A stretch of DNA of 64,000 nucleotides from Phoronis australis (GCA_002633005.1 NMRA01000658.1:80378-144377); one strand, 5' to 3'; positions 1 through 12,308 are shown, counted from the stretch's first letter. A program made the numbers and translations. Notes: generated by a model not told the origin, from the letters alone.

Positions 1-468
1 ATCATTCGATATGAGGCTCGATACGTTGGCTTGTCAAGACGCGTTTTTTTCATTACGAACATGGTCTGAAACCCTACCAAAGTATCAGCTCTTCCATCGC
101 CCGGAAATCGTTTCCCGTTTGAGTAAATAGGAACAATTTGAGACCAATTTCATAACGGAACGTGATCTAAAACAAGTTATTTTTGACGGCTAAGGAAGGG
201 TTTATTGTCGTGTTGTTTAAATGTGGTAGAAAATGGTAATTTAGTGAGAACAACGTTCATTGGCTGTAAAAAATGAGGGAATGGCATTTCCTCGCGACTA
301 CACCGTGACACAGCATCCCTAACGGGAAACGCCTTCAATTATTGACGTAGTTAACAGAACCAATAGCAAGACTTCTCGAGCGACCGTATCGCAGCAGTCT
401 TTAAATGCCGGCGCTCTGACATCAATACTCATTGCTCTTAGACGTCTGCTTCGCACATCGGCTGGATA

Positions 469-1488
469 ATGGCCACACAATCCATTCAAAATGCTACATT
501 TGTTGAAGATTCGTTTTCTAATGAAACCACTCTCTTCAACGAAACTGATGCTATGATGGCTTGGTACACAAAAAACAATCTACCGCAAGAGTTTATGCTT
601 GTGTTTATGGTTTATGACTCTTTGGTTGGCTGCATGATATTGTTTGGCAACGGATTGATCTGCTACGTCTTTCTAAGATACAAGGAGGTACGGGCAGAGA
701 ACATCAGCATCGTCATCTTTGGCTTAGCTCTGAACGATTTTGTTACTGGCCTGTCGATCACTGCCAACGTCATCAGAAAATATGTCATTCCTCTTTACTG
801 GTACATACTACCAATGAGTGTCTTAACGAGCCACAGCATGTGTCTGTTCCTGGTCTACGTCACGACCTTCCCACTGTGCACGACAAACTCTATCCTTGTG
901 GTTCTGGCGATTGATCGGTTCATTTTCATCCGTTTTCCTTTGAGGCATGCCTCAATCATGACAAGACGCGTCTATAAGAAACTCATCATTGCCGCCTTCA
1001 CTTACGGACAGCTGTGCCTTGTATATTTTGTCATCGTTTCCGGTGACGAATTTGACGGCCACAAGACCAAGTGCGTGTTTGAATCGCTTGTCAAGAGAAG
1101 ACCATTGCAAACCACCTTGTCAGTTTTGTCCTTGTTCCTACCCATAGTATTCTGTAGTGTCTGCCACTGCTATGTCGGTTTCAAGGCCTTCTCTGCGAGG
1201 GCACCGGCCAGTCGAGTTCCGGCGCAATTTACACATCGACAGAGGAATGAGATTAAAATTACAAAGATGTTCTTAAAATTTGTATTATTTTACTTGATGT
1301 GCGTTTTACCAACGCCGATATTGTATAAAATATTACCTGTTGCCACCGACAATGAGCCGTTAAGCTGGACTTCATTGCGTTACATAAGCATAGAACTGAT
1401 GTATCTTAACTCGATGATGAATCCGCTATTTTACGGCACGAATGAACTTGTGTTTTCCAAAGCTATTCGTAAATTTTTTCAGAGGTAG
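469..1488 (+). CDS. Rhodopsin-family (class A) G protein-coupled receptor, intronless
   Basis: A 339-residue single-exon seven-helix receptor, presumably a plasma-membrane receptor coupling an extracellular ligand to heterotrimeric G proteins. The N-terminus carries three N-glycosylation sequons (N8, N18, N24). Helix 1 has the GN pair (N61), helix 2 has LALND (D90), and helix 3 starts at C125 and ends in D149-R150-F151, a DRF variant of the DRY motif. C202 can pair with C125. Helix 5 has P225, helix 6 has CVLP in place of CWxP, and helix 7 has NPLFY (318-322), followed by a short basic helix 8. The usual helix-4 tryptophan is not evident. Length and order are normal for a short-tailed class A receptor, and the ATG precedes the glycosylated N-tail. 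The subfamily and ligand are not recognisable. A possible AATAAA lies about 1.1 kb downstream (2579-2584). Confidence 0.93.
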   Translation: MATQSIQNATFVEDSFSNETTLFNETDAMMAWYTKNNLPQEFMLVFMVYDSLVGCMILFGNGLICYVFLRYKEVRAENISIVIFGLALNDFVTGLSITANVIRKYVIPLYWYILPMSVLTSHSMCLFLVYVTTFPLCTTNSILVVLAIDRFIFIRFPLRHASIMTRRVYKKLIIAAFTYGQLCLVYFVIVSGDEFDGHKTKCVFESLVKRRPLQTTLSVLSLFLPIVFCSVCHCYVGFKAFSARAPASRVPAQFTHRQRNEIKITKMFLKFVLFYLMCVLPTPILYKILPVATDNEPLSWTSLRYISIELMYLNSMMNPLFYGTNELVFSKAIRKFFQR

Positions 1489-3111
1489 GTTGTTTGTAAG
1501 CAGAACTGCTTGACTGAAGCATGTGTCAGAGCGTGCCATCGTGTGTTAGTCCGATATCAACTAATTAATCTGTGGTTTGTCATTTGTGAGATTTATTGTA
1601 GCAACACGCACCTGTGTTTTTATTGTTATAGTACGTTTTTTTCATGCTCTACAGTATTTGGTTCTGTTATTTTTGTGAAACTAAAGTAAAGCAACAGAAA
1701 ACATATCAGAAATGTTTGTCTCTAGCCCCTAAATATAACAATTCAATAGATCATAGAAGAAAGGTCACAGCCCTGGAATGCCAACTCCCGCACGTGAGCA
1801 AAATATTCTGTCATTGGAGCTTGTGACCACGAGACTAGCCGCTAGAGTTTTCACTGTAAATTTCTTCGCTAGTTTCCTGCGTGTACAAAACACGCAGGTA
1901 TCATTCAGTAGCAAGCGTTTTATCACTAGTGGTTCATGTAACCTCGGCTGTCAGTGGTTAGTTTTACAACAAAGAAAGAAAATGGCGGACTATGAACGAT
2001 TTTTAGCCTTGTCAATGAAGCAAGTAGCGTAACAGCAACTATTTCGTTTCTGCAGTAATGTTTAATAGCCGCGTGCCTGAAGCACATACATGTACAACAA
2101 CACACACCCGCTGTGCCTTGAACTTGTAACATTTCCCGGAAGTAGTTAAGAGACAGTCCATATAAAATCAGTACATTTTCAAAAATCAGCCTTTACGTCA
2201 AAATTCAACTCCGTCTTCAAAATTGCACTGTAGGCCTATGTTTCAGCAACGAAAATAAGTAACTTACAAAATAGATGAAAGTTATATTTTGGCGACTGCA
2301 ATAATGAACGTATATAATGTGTATAATTCTGTGCCATCATAGCTAGACTATAGTACATGAACCGCCAACTCCGTATACTTTCAATGGACGAAATCTGTGC
2401 TCTTCCGCACAACGAGTGTCATTATTCACTAGCGACACCTGGCCCCAGTGGCATAGCGAGCACCTTGGATCACACTGACCTCCCCTTGCTACGCCACAGC
2501 GTCAGTCACTCAATATGTTTGTTATGAAGTCGAGACCATTACTTCTGTTTAGTTCATGTCTGTCATGAATGAGTCATTAATAAAATTGTTTCTCGTGAAT
2601 TATTTTCTATTGACTGTGAATGTGTACCTTTTTATACCACTGATGATAATACTGGCAGAAATATTCAGAGTTAGGGTGCCCGGTGTGTGAGGGGGAAACA
2701 CAAGATTTCTGGCTACTGATGGCGACTAAAATTTGTAGCAACCAGCACGGACATTACAATATGAACCCAAAGTTACAATGACTATTGGCAAGTTGAAGGA
2801 TTTTTAGCGCTGAACAGGGGGCCATATCCACCTTGGGTGCCTTCCTTTGCCTGTGGCACGAACAAGGCAGATAGANAATGCTAGTAAAATGCATTCAAAC
2901 ATGTCTACTTCGACGCCCAATTTTGTTGCAAAATGGAGGTACAGGTCATAAAAAGAAAATCAGTGAATGAAAATTCTTAAAACGTGAGGTTTTTCTACAT
3001 CTCAACAAACCAAACTCGTGCTAAGTTTCAAAAAAAATCTGTGATTTTGGGTATACACCTGTTGGTTTTTATATGGAGTCACTCTTAATACTATCCAATG
3101 TAGTCAGCAGT

Positions 3112-3300
3112 GGCGGGTTTAGGGGGGGGGGCATGCACCCCTACAATTCTACCAGATACCGTTTGGGAGTTCGGGTGCGCGCAAGCTGGGGCTCGTCGGG
3201 GGGTGAATAAACAACGCATAGGCCCTGAACAAACTGAACAAACCCCGTTTACCGTTTTTTTTTAGTCAACAGGTCCGCAACCCCAAACATTCGAGTTTTG
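3112..3300 (+). mobile_element. Truncated copy of a GGCGGATTTAGG-type MITE
   Basis: It starts CAGTGGCGGGTTTAGG and runs through a G-run. Matching blocks (a T-run followed by AGT-AA, CAGGTCC-CAA and CATTCGAG) recur in the same order in the copy at 24302-24562 and inverted at 16303-16615. The second terminus is missing here, so this is a partial, non-autonomous copy. Confidence 0.6.
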
Positions 3301-5510
3301 CTTGACTTGACACTCTTTTACTTAAAATCACGTTTTTAAAATTTTTGTTGATAAACGCATACTTCGCCAACGCCTTGTTCCTTTTTATAAATGATAAATG
3401 CTCCACAAAACTGAATTTGTGACAAAAAGTTGACGCTGAGTGGACTTTTAAGAGGAAAATTTCCAAACCAGTACGTGACGCTGTCTGGACACTTGACACC
3501 TCAGGTTGTTACACCAAATAAACGCCCATGGGCGTGTATCTGGCATAATTTTCCGAATAAACGCCCATGGGCGTTTCATCGGGTGGGCTTATCTGCGGAA
3601 AGCCCCGGTATGTAACCTATATCATTCTATATTTATCTCATTGACAGACGAGCGAGCAATACGATAAGTACACCTAGCTCATTGCGCGATTCTGTAGAGG
3701 TTAACTTCTATTTCTCGCTGGTTCCCTGCGTGCCGCTAGGTGGTCGGTAGCCAGTACGTGCTGGCCAGGCACGTAGGGAACCAGCGAACTTTGATTTGGG
3801 CGTTGTGGTTTCCTCGTCGTCTGCTTTTCATGACATAACCTACTGATGTAGTGGCCGGAGGAAACAGTGGCAACGGGAGGAGGGGGAGACAGTAATGACT
3901 ACATGGGGGAAGAGTAGAGGCTATTAGAGCTACCGGTGAACTGTGGTGACCGCCGGGGGACAAAACAGTTGAGCAACTGAGGAGAGAGTAGCGGCGGGGC
4001 GGAATGGCGAGTCGAGGCAAATATGTGCCCTCAGTAATTTGCATTTACCTTCCTTCGTGCCTGGAAACATAACATTCGTTTTTATAAGCAGACAAACTAG
4101 TCTTTTTATTGTCTTACATCGTAAAACCCTTTGTAGTTTAACTTTAACTAGTTATGGTTTATGTTTACATGATTCATTGAAATAATACAATATCTCAGTG
4201 GCCCAACATCTGCACTTTCCTCATTCCGACCGAAATTTCGAGCGCCACAGTCCCCCCCTCGTCGCCAGCGATTTCTCGCAGCCTAGAGCCACCTCTTCCT
4301 CTCACAGCCGTTTGCAACGTCCCTCGGTTTGCCGTCACCCGTTTGGGTGTCCCCCTGCCGCCCACCTCACTTTCGGGATGCGGTGTGGAGAGGACCTCCC
4401 AGCTTCGCTGCGGCAGTACGCAATTGTATCATTGTGAATCATGGACCGATAGTCCACGATAAAACGCGCATGGACGGAACCTATCGCCAGGATTATTTAG
4501 GCTTAATTGACCAATCATAACGCAGCATTCTTGGCACACCTTCGTCTGCGTTTCCAAGCCGCCATTTTACCCGACAAACCACACGTAGTCGAGTAAAACT
4601 TACTTTAGTCTATAGCTCAAGAAATTGTCCGCTAAGAATGGTGAAACGGTGTTGATATGGCGTGTGTAGCACCGACAGCCGTTATGCTGCTCCAGAATAA
4701 TATCCCGTCATTTTTTGGCATGTCCTAAGCCGAAAAATGATGTTGAAAAGCGTAAACTATGGATCGGCCACACGAGCAGCGGAACTTAGCGATGTTGCTT
4801 GATAACTCGAAGGCTATAGTAAAAACAAGTATATTAGTTCCAAGATACGCAATTTTCAGCTTGGTGGCTATGGTGCAGGGCTATCTCAGATTTTGACTCC
4901 CGAGTTGCCTACGTCTGGCCGCCTTTGTCTCGGCACCTGTGGATCTCAGCACTCTAGCGGTAGTCCCCGCGGAAATTGTTGTTTTCAAGGACATTTTTAT
5001 TTTTTTTTTATTTATTTCAACCTAATGGACATTATTTTGTTTCGTATCAGAGGTACATTTTTGTTATTCATAAACCCGTAGGCTGGCGTTCAACAAACTC
5101 AACTTCTCTCCCGGTCAAAATTCCGCCAGAGATTCGATCGGCACAGGGAGGGGCACTGGATTACTGCCAGAACTCAAAGCATTGGTCGAGCTGTTGTCAC
5201 TAAAAATAGACTGTTGAATTACTTTTTGACGTGTACCTCTAGTATATACACTATGTCTTTAGAGTTAGAGAGAGCTCATTTTGAAGTTGTTCAAACACGA
5301 TATTTAGATTTATGAAGCTTTAAAAAAGAAATTGAGTTATTTTTGTAAATACCCCTTTTGCAACTACCACACCAGACTTATAATCTTTTGTAACCATACC
5401 ACGACTTATAGTGATCATGCTACCTTGAAGAAAGCTACCTTTATGGAATGAAACCGCAAAAAAATGCCAAGTTCATCAGAAGGTAGGCCTAAGTTAAATG
5501 GACAATTCCA

Positions 5511-5852
5511 TAGGCGCGGCGGATTTAGGGAGGGGGGGGCAGGGGCCCCAGCCACCCCCCCCCATTGCCTGCCGCAAGCAAAATGAAACAGCAAGAGCGT
5601 GAAGCATGAGGAAATATTGAGTTCAGTAACTAGGACCGGTAGCGAAAGAGGGGGGCTCAGACCCCAGATCGCGGCGGAACCATGTTCCTGTTCGTTTTAG
5701 TCCACCGATAGATTTTCTGAAAAGAAGGTCCAAAGGTCTACATCCCCGGCCCCTGCAACTTTCGGGCCGCCTATGCACATACAATCGCACTTTGCCCAAT
5801 TCCACGAGGCAACATGTTGGGCCCCCCTTGTGGTATCCTAGATCCGCCACTG
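5511..5852 (+). mobile_element. Non-autonomous hAT-like MITE with near-perfect target-site duplication
   Basis: The left end reads GGCGGATTTAGG after a short degenerate tip and the right end reads CCTAGATCCGCCACTG, giving imperfect terminal inverted repeats. AATTCCA flanks both sides (5504-5510 and 5853-5859), with one further mismatched base, which fits the 8-bp duplication typical of hAT elements. There is no transposase frame. Parts of the same element recur inverted at about 13500-13617 and about 52920-52996. Confidence 0.7.
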
Positions 5853-7292
5853 AATTCCAGACATAAATTTGACTTAGTAGACACAGCCCTAGACCTACCG
5901 GAGCTAACTGGCTAACTGTTTGCCTAGGACGAGATGAGTGTGTACCTGAGCTATGAACGTGAATTTTTTATCAAAATATTACGTTACATGATTAGAAAAG
6001 CGTAAATAGTGCTATCGAGTGGACCTAGTGCATGTGTTGTCTGTAATCTATGACCTACTTTACTCCAGGAGTCCCACCAGTTGTGACCTACTTTTCATTT
6101 GGCGAAATTTAACAGACGACAGAATAAATATATCGGTGAATCTTCACTGATTTTATTCGAAAGATCATGAAAACTATGGAATCGTACAAATAATTCGACT
6201 TAAAGGTACATACCCAGCTTTACGTGAACATATCGTATCAGTGGCCTTGTCATTTGTCAGGTGAAGGTGAACCTCGATCGAGGCCGAGGTGTTCTTCGGA
6301 TTTTCGCTGGCTCCTCGAGCACTTATTTTTTCATCGTCACCTTTACAAATTCCCATGTCATGAACGTACGCTTCTCTGTTAAAAAGCATCGCCTATTGTT
6401 TCTGTCCAAGCGTTTTTAAATAGTGTAAAAACACTCATCAATTCCACCAGGAATGTCTAGCGACAGTGTGCCTCTGACATCTCATTCGATTGTCGGGTAT
6501 CACGTGACTTTTCGCATAGGGGCGGAGCTTGCGATAGGTCAATATTCAGTCCAACCTTCAAATCTAATTTCACTTTTAGGAAAAGTTCGTATCTATTGGC
6601 AGTGACTTAAATATGAATTACAATTTGAATGTTTTAAAAGGGAAGTCTTTTTACTATTTCAGAAAAATTTAGAATTTCAGGATTTCAATTTTAAGTTCAG
6701 TACCTCTTTGTTTAGAGATAATTGGATTTGAAAACGACACCTACCACAGGTATGTTTGTGGTTGTAAATGGCTTGTTAAAGTTGCAAATCACGTTTTGTT
6801 ACTTGTATTTTGTTTAAAGATCTATAAAAACGCACTTCGAGTTGCGTAATTGTTTTAAAATTCCTTCAAACAAGCTTGTTATATGTGAAACATAAGACCT
6901 ACTTTAAAATTTGTGGCATAAGTTGACAAAATTTCTCACAAATGTATCCGAGCGACGCACGCATTTTCCACATCAATTACTACGCAGGGTACGGCAACTG
7001 TCTGTTTTGCGACTTTATTACGCTATCAATGTCTTTCAAAAGAGACGTATGTACAATGGAGAATGAAAATGTTTTAATCCACGGGTGTCTAGTAACTTAC
7101 CGGGGACATCAGAGCGCTCATCTGCAGTAGAACCAATTTTTAAAACATCATTTTAGAACATAGCTCCCTTTCAGTGAGACAAGAGGCGGATGAATCTGTT
7201 TCGGGAAAGATTGTTAGCACCTATATATATCAGTGCAGTTCTGTGTATGAATAAATGTGTGGACTGTGTAAGTACTTCTGGAAACGCGTTCG

Positions 7293-7461
7293 CGTACATA
7301 GCACGATAATAGATGTTTAATAGTGAGAATGGTGTTTGTAAATATCGTACATAGCACGATAATAGATGTTTAATAGTGAGAATGGTGTTTGTAAATATCG
7401 TACATAGCACGATAATAGATGTTTAATAGTGAGAATGGTGTTTGTAAATATCGTACATAGC
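7293..7461. repeat. 53-bp tandem repeat, three copies plus a fragment
   Basis: The unit begins CGTACATAGC at 7293, 7346, 7399 and 7452, an exact 53-bp spacing. The copies are essentially identical, so the expansion is recent or homogenised. Confidence 0.93.
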
Positions 7462-8200
7462 AAGTCATTTTCTTGCATTTTATTTAGCACACTGTTCGGA
7501 TGTTTTTTTCTTGTTCAAAGGACGGGAAACTAAAGAAAAATTAGGATGTTTGTTCCATTCAGAATGTGTGTATTGTCACTAGGCTGCAAAAATCAAGATC
7601 TGTAAATCTTTTTAGTAAGATAATCTATGTAGAGTTGCATGATAGACAGCATGAGTACAGGACTCGATGTATCTTGAAGCTCTCAAAAGAGAAGAGTAAA
7701 ATTAATGCAATTGAGAAACCACTTAAAATTGTGAGAAGACAATGAAGTTGCATTCGAAAGGACATGAAGAAATATATTCTAGAGTACATGTCTACGTTTC
7801 GTTTCGCACAGTAATGCAATTCACGAATCTACAAAAACAAGACCATATTCACAAATCAGTATCACCAGTGCTCAACACGGTCGGCGAAAATCTCCGCTGG
7901 AAAACAGGAGTGACGGCGTATGTGCACTCGCGCGTGTATACCCGGACTTGGCTTCGTAAAGGATGGCGACCAAAAAAAAACGTCGAAACTCCGTGTTTGA
8001 ATTTGGCATTCGTATTTTTACGTTTCTTAAACGTTTTCCGAGCGCTTTACTCGTAAATTTCACGTCGTTTTGCTACGAGCGTAGCCAGTGGTCGCCGGGG
8101 ACATGGTAGTTGTTACGTCTTCTGCAGTGCATTTTAAGTGGACGCTTTGTTGAATTGAAACTTACCAGGTTGAAAGTCAATCACTGTCTTTCATAGTACG

Positions 8201-8350
8201 TGCGGTAAGTTGGTTAGTAAAGTCAGAGAGAAAACTTTTAGTAGCTACGTCTGACAACAATCATGTTTTTATTACCCAACATCCTTAGCTACACCACACC
8301 AGAGACACCAAGTATCGAACAAGTACACTAAACGCAATCAAGATACTGCA
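8201..8350 (-). repeat. 3' LTR of Ty3/gypsy element 1
   Basis: A 150-bp direct repeat of 12340-12486. On the minus strand it begins TGCAGTATC and ends TTACCGCA, the usual TG...CA LTR boundaries, and it is followed by the GTACG duplication. Confidence 0.93.
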
Positions 8351-8362
8351 TCCCTCCCTTCC
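8351..8362 (-). other. Polypurine tract of element 1
   Basis: On the minus strand the 12 bases directly before the 3' LTR read GGAAGGGAGGGA. This is all purine and in the position where plus-strand DNA synthesis is primed in LTR elements. Confidence 0.85.
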
Positions 8363-8420
8363 GAAGTCTAACCTTAACTCTACTTATGAGTTACACACTA
8401 AACACAAGAGTCAAAGTGCT

Positions 8421-8738
8421 CTATAAGTCAAGTCTATCAGGAGCCTTCACAGTCCGTTGTGAGCGACGAACAACTGGTGTCCCGGTTGGCGGTATATTGT
8501 TCATCACATCTGGCACGGTACCTTGATCTGAAGGTTTATCAACAGAATTATTAACACTAGTGTCTGGTACAAACACCAAATCGTTAGAGTCAGCACTAAT
8601 GAATGAATCTGATTTCAGTTCATGATCTGGTTTCATGCTATGAACAATATGATCAACATGGCGCTTCATGACACGTCCATCATCCAGCTCAATCAAAAAC
8701 GTAACTGGACCACTCTGATCAGTAACTGTTCCGAACAA
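8421..8738 (-). pseudogene. C-terminal pol tail of element 1
   Basis: About 105 residues in the same frame as the integrase fragment upstream, separated from it only by a stop at 8754-8756. It starts with a beta-rich stretch, followed by a Ser/Asp/Pro-rich tail ending in a basic RRSQR segment, as at the end of many gypsy integrases. It is part of a broken gene. Confidence 0.75.
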
Positions 8739-8753
8739 CCATTTTGCATCACC

Positions 8754-9917
8754 TTAAGCATGATTTTTTACCAAAACTTTGTCACCAACATCGAATGTTC
8801 GCAATCGAGCAGACTTATCATGCTGGCTCTTTTGATCCATTTGTTTTTCCGCCACTTTTGCATTCAAATTAGGCCGCAAATTGTCCAAACGCGATCTGAT
8901 CTTAAGAGAATAAAGTATCTCGCATGGCGGTTCACCGGTAGTTGTTTGTGGCGTTAACCGGTACCACATCAAAAACTTTGACACACGCTCACTCAGTGTT
9001 TTACCACTGACTTTCTTGAGTCCTTCCTTCACAGTCTGAACAGCTTTCTCAGCCATACCATTGGACGACGGATGGTATGGAGAAACAAGGGTATGCCTAA
9101 CAGCATTACTGTTTAAGAAGTCCTTGAATTTACGACTGGTGAAACACGTACCATTATCACCGACTATGACACGGGGAACTCCTCTGTCCGCGAAAGATTT
9201 CCGCAATCCATCAATGGTAGCACTAGTTGAAGTCGAATGAGTTATGTGAACATCGATCCATTTTGACTTAGAGTCAATAATAATCAACAGCATTTTCCCT
9301 TCAAATGGACCGGCATAGTCTATGTGCAGTCGTTCCCAAGGCTCACCTGGGAAGACCCAAGGGTGCAGCGGTGCATTCGCTCGGGCTTTCCTACTCTGAC
9401 AGCATGACGAACAACCACGGACGACCCGTTCAATCTCTGAGTCCATGTTAGGGTACCACACATAACACTTCGCTAATGCCTTCATTCTAGACATTTCCGG
9501 ATGGGCTTCATGAAGTTCACTGAGAATGTGTGTACGCAATGGGGTGGGGATTACTAAACGACAATCCCACAGTAAACAGCCACCCTCCAAACTCAGCTCG
9601 AGCTTACGATTGTAGAATGGACGAAAATTGTCACCAATGTCCGACGGCCAACCATATTTCACGAAGTGCACGACTTTCGAAAGAATAGGGTCTCGTGCGG
9701 TCAAACGTTTCACTTCGGCTACGTTTGCACAAGTCGATGACAACTGTTCCTTAAGCCAATTTACACGTCCGGGTACAGCGACATCTGTAGGAGCAGGGTC
9801 GACCGGTAATCGGCTCAGCGCGTCAGCATTTCTAAGTTTAGATCCCGGTTTATACCGAATCTCATAACAATATGCTGATAGTATCAACGACCAACGCGTT
9901 AAATGATCTGAAGCCAT
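8754..9917 (-). pseudogene. Integrase region of Ty3/gypsy element 1 (with end of RNase H)
   Basis: A 387-residue fragment. Its N-terminus continues the RNase H/connection region (a KPGSKLRNADALSRLP-type segment at residues 24-39). It then has the HHCC zinc-binding region (HEAHPEMSR to CSSCCQ) and the catalytic core with the three acidic residues, seen in IDYAGPF, VGDNGTCF and NGMAEKAVQ. The fragment ends at a nonsense codon that cuts off the C-terminal tail at 8421-8738. In an intact element the integrase inserts the cDNA into the host chromosome. This copy is separated from the RT by frameshifts. Confidence 0.9.
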
Positions 9918-10200
9918 TTTGCGGAATCCCTTTCTTTGTTCCGAAAATATTCATCAAGGGTTTAAGATCAGTCTCGATAACGAAGTTTCTTCCATACAAA
10001 TACTGATGGAAATACTTCAGCCCGAAAATAATTGCAAGTCCCTCTTTGTCTAATTGACTATAGTTCTTTTCCGCACTGCTTAGAGTTCGTGAGGCAAAAG
10101 CTATCGGGCGCTCATCTGGATCAGTATGTGCAATAACAGCACCAACACCATACGCAGAGGCATCACAAGTGAGTACTATCGGTTTTTCCGGATCATAATC
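9918..10200 (-). pseudogene. RNase H region of element 1, frameshifted
   Basis: Between the RT fragment and the integrase fragment the minus strand can be read as RNase H only by changing frame. Pieces resembling [11 protein letters not shown] and IETDLKPL are present but do not share a long open frame. This marks at least two frameshifts in pol. Confidence 0.7.
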
Positions 10201-10877
10201 AGCGCCAGCACAGTGTCAGAACACAGCAAATCCTTTGATGCACGAAATGCGTCTTCTTGGCGGCTCGACCAAAGCCAAGATTTGTTTTTGCGTAATAATT
10301 CGTACAGAGGTGCAAACTGTGTTGACGCATTGCGAATGTATTTGCCGTAGTAATTTACCATTGCGAGGTAAGCTCTTAGTTCAGACACATTTTTCGGCAC
10401 TGGGGCATTTCTAATGGCCTCGATTTTAGCATTAGTAGGATGAAGTCCTTGTGCGTCAATACGGTGACCTAAATACTCGATCTCGTCCTGTAAGAAATTA
10501 CACTTTGAACGATTTAATGTGAGTCCAGCATCTGACAGCTTTTGCAAAACAGCTTTCAGATTTGTAAAATGTTCATCCCGTGTTTTACCCGTAATGACTA
10601 TGTCATCTAAGTACACTATGACACCGGGTAACCCTTGTAATAACGTGTCTATGGCGCGTTGCCAAATCGCAGGGGCGGACGCGATTCCAAACGCTAGTCG
10701 CTCCTGACAATACAGACCACGATGAGTGTTGATCGTTAGATACTCTTTCGAGCGATCATCAACTTTCATCTGTAAGTAGGCGTTGCTCATGTCCAGTTTT
10801 GAAAACTGGCTACCAAGAGCTAACTTAGTTTGCAGTTCGTCGATTCTCGGTAATGGGTACTTTATCAAAAATTGCAA
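10176..10877 (-). pseudogene. Reverse transcriptase core of Ty3/gypsy element 1
   Basis: A 233-residue fragment with the RT fingers/palm: [23 protein letters not shown] (first catalytic Asp) and VIVYLDDIVITG, the YxDD box with the catalytic Asp pair. The thumb follows (LNRSKCNFLQ, YLGHRID) and then the connection region. The fragment is bounded by frameshifts on both sides: the upstream RT segment lies in another frame at 10925-11119, and the downstream RNase H is shifted. Confidence 0.92.
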
Positions 10878-10924
10878 CTTGGTTCACAGTCACTCCATAG
10901 TCGCCGCAAATGCGAATTTTCCCA

Positions 10925-11119
10925 TTAGCCTTTACCACGAGCACAATGGGTGTAGCCCACCTCGAAGATTCCACTACTTAGGCTAATGATTCCCAATGAT
11001 TCTAATCGATCAAGTTCTTCGTCCACTTTCTCACGGAGAGCAAAGGGTACCGAGCGAGCCTTGAAAAACCGAGGTTTCACATCGGACGATATGTGCAGAC
11101 GTGCTTCGACGCCTTTCAT
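10925..11119 (-). pseudogene. N-terminal RT segment of element 1
   Basis: 64 residues containing the pre-RT signature PRFFKARSVPFALREKVDEE and ELDRLESLGII, typical of the linker and first RT motif of gypsy pol. It overlaps the end of the 11116-11352 fragment in another frame and breaks off where the next RT motif should follow, so frameshifts lie on both sides. Confidence 0.85.
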
Positions 11120-11352
11120 GAGACCAAGTTCATCGGAGAATAAGTGAGCATTTCATCTAAGTCACTAACTTTCGCAGATAACTTGTTAACCGCGTTACAA
11201 TCACTCAGGAGACGGTCGCTCCAGTCAGGTCCAAGCAAAACAGCTAACCAGTCACGGCCAAGTAAACATGGCCCATCACCAGGGACCACCAAAAATGACA
11301 AGTCATACTTCTGGCCATTAGCTGTCACGCAAACGTCGGCTTTACCGTGCAA
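11116..11352 (-). pseudogene. Protease C-terminal part of element 1
   Basis: 78 residues in the same frame as the upstream zinc-knuckle/protease fragment, with one nonsense codon between them at 11362-11364. It includes the hydrophobic GDGPCLLGRDWL segment, the conserved (I)LG(R/I)DWL end of gypsy aspartic proteases. Confidence 0.85.
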
Positions 11353-11361
11353 ATCAAGTTG

Positions 11362-11775
11362 CTATTTGGTATATGTATACAGAGTATCATCCGCAGGTCT
11401 CAGTTTGGGTTTTGCACTTGAATAATGACTATCAAACTGCCTTTGGGTTACAATTGTTCGAGGAGAGCCAGTATCAAGCTCAAATTGCATAGGATTTCCA
11501 TCCACACACATTAGTGTTTTCATTAGTGTATTATGTAAACTATTTAACAAGGAGCCATTGTCCTCTGACACATGGTTCATACGTTTGGTTTTCGACTTCG
11601 GTTTCGACGATTTCGAAGGTACAAAACGGTCTGGGCATTTCCGTTGAATGTGTCCCGTTCTGTGGCATCCATGACATTCCGCGTCCTTGAATCCACATTT
11701 GTCTGGATAGTGTCGACCTCCACAACGAAAACACGGCTTGGGGGGGTTTCTGTTGCTGTGGTTTGTGATGTACAT
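11362..11775 (-). pseudogene. Gag zinc knuckles and aspartic protease active site of element 1
   Basis: 137 residues. Two CCHC-like zinc knuckles lie near the start (CFRCGGRHYPDKC and CHGCHRTGHIQRKC). The aspartic protease active site follows (FELDTGSPRTIV, with the DTG triad). It ends at a premature stop. The preceding gag frame (11577-12308) overlaps this one by about 200 bases, so the junction is a frameshift. It may have been a programmed shift or decay; the sequence does not say which. Confidence 0.9.
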
Positions 11776-12308
11776 GGTTCACACTTGAGGTTGGAGACTG
11801 ACCAATGAGCATTGTCTACTGCCATTTCCATGCTCGAGCATATCTCATGGGCCTTGGAGAAGGTTAGATATTTAATTGCAAACAACCGCTTTTGAATTTC
11901 AAAGTTCTCAACCCCACACACAAGCCAATCTCGTAGCATGTCCTCCAGGGTATTGCCATAATGGCAATGTGCTGCCAACTCCTGCAACCTACTGATAAAA
12001 TTTGACATTTTCTCCCCTTTTGCGGAATTAAATTTATATCGCGCAACAATGGGGTTAGGTGTAGGAGAATAGTGGTTTTTTAACACATCAAGAAGCTCAG
12101 AATGCGACTTATGCTCTGGTTTAAACGGTTGGATTAAGTTCTTCACCAACTGGTAGGTTTCCGATCCCCACGAGGTCAGGAAAATGGCGCGCTTCTTGAT
12201 CATTGTGTCTATGTCATTCGCCACGAAATAAAACTCTAAACGTTCCACATACGATTGCCATGATTCCACCGCTTGGTCAAAATAAGACAGAGCACCGTGG
12301 ACCGCCAC
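11577..12308 (-). pseudogene. Gag capsid region of Ty3/gypsy element 1
   Basis: 243 residues. The first about 170 are a gypsy-type capsid: an aromatic-rich start (SWQSYVERLEFYFVAND), KKRAIFLTSWG, the RYKFNSAKG and FISRLQELAAHC segments, and a helical C-terminus. After about residue 175 the frame leaves the expected zinc-knuckle reading and becomes a shadow of the neighbouring frame, so the true gag C-terminus lies at 11362-11775. The start codon is 31 bases inside the 5' LTR. Confidence 0.88.

Larger units (their letters stand above)
1489..8195. other. Intergenic, no supported gene
   Basis: No open frame here has recognisable protein character. The stretch holds a truncated GC-rich transposon copy (about 3112-3300), two short palindromes (3522-3535 and 3559-3576), a complete hAT-like MITE (about 5511-5852) and a 53-bp tandem repeat (7293-7461). 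The rest is AT-rich unique-looking DNA. Confidence 0.6.
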
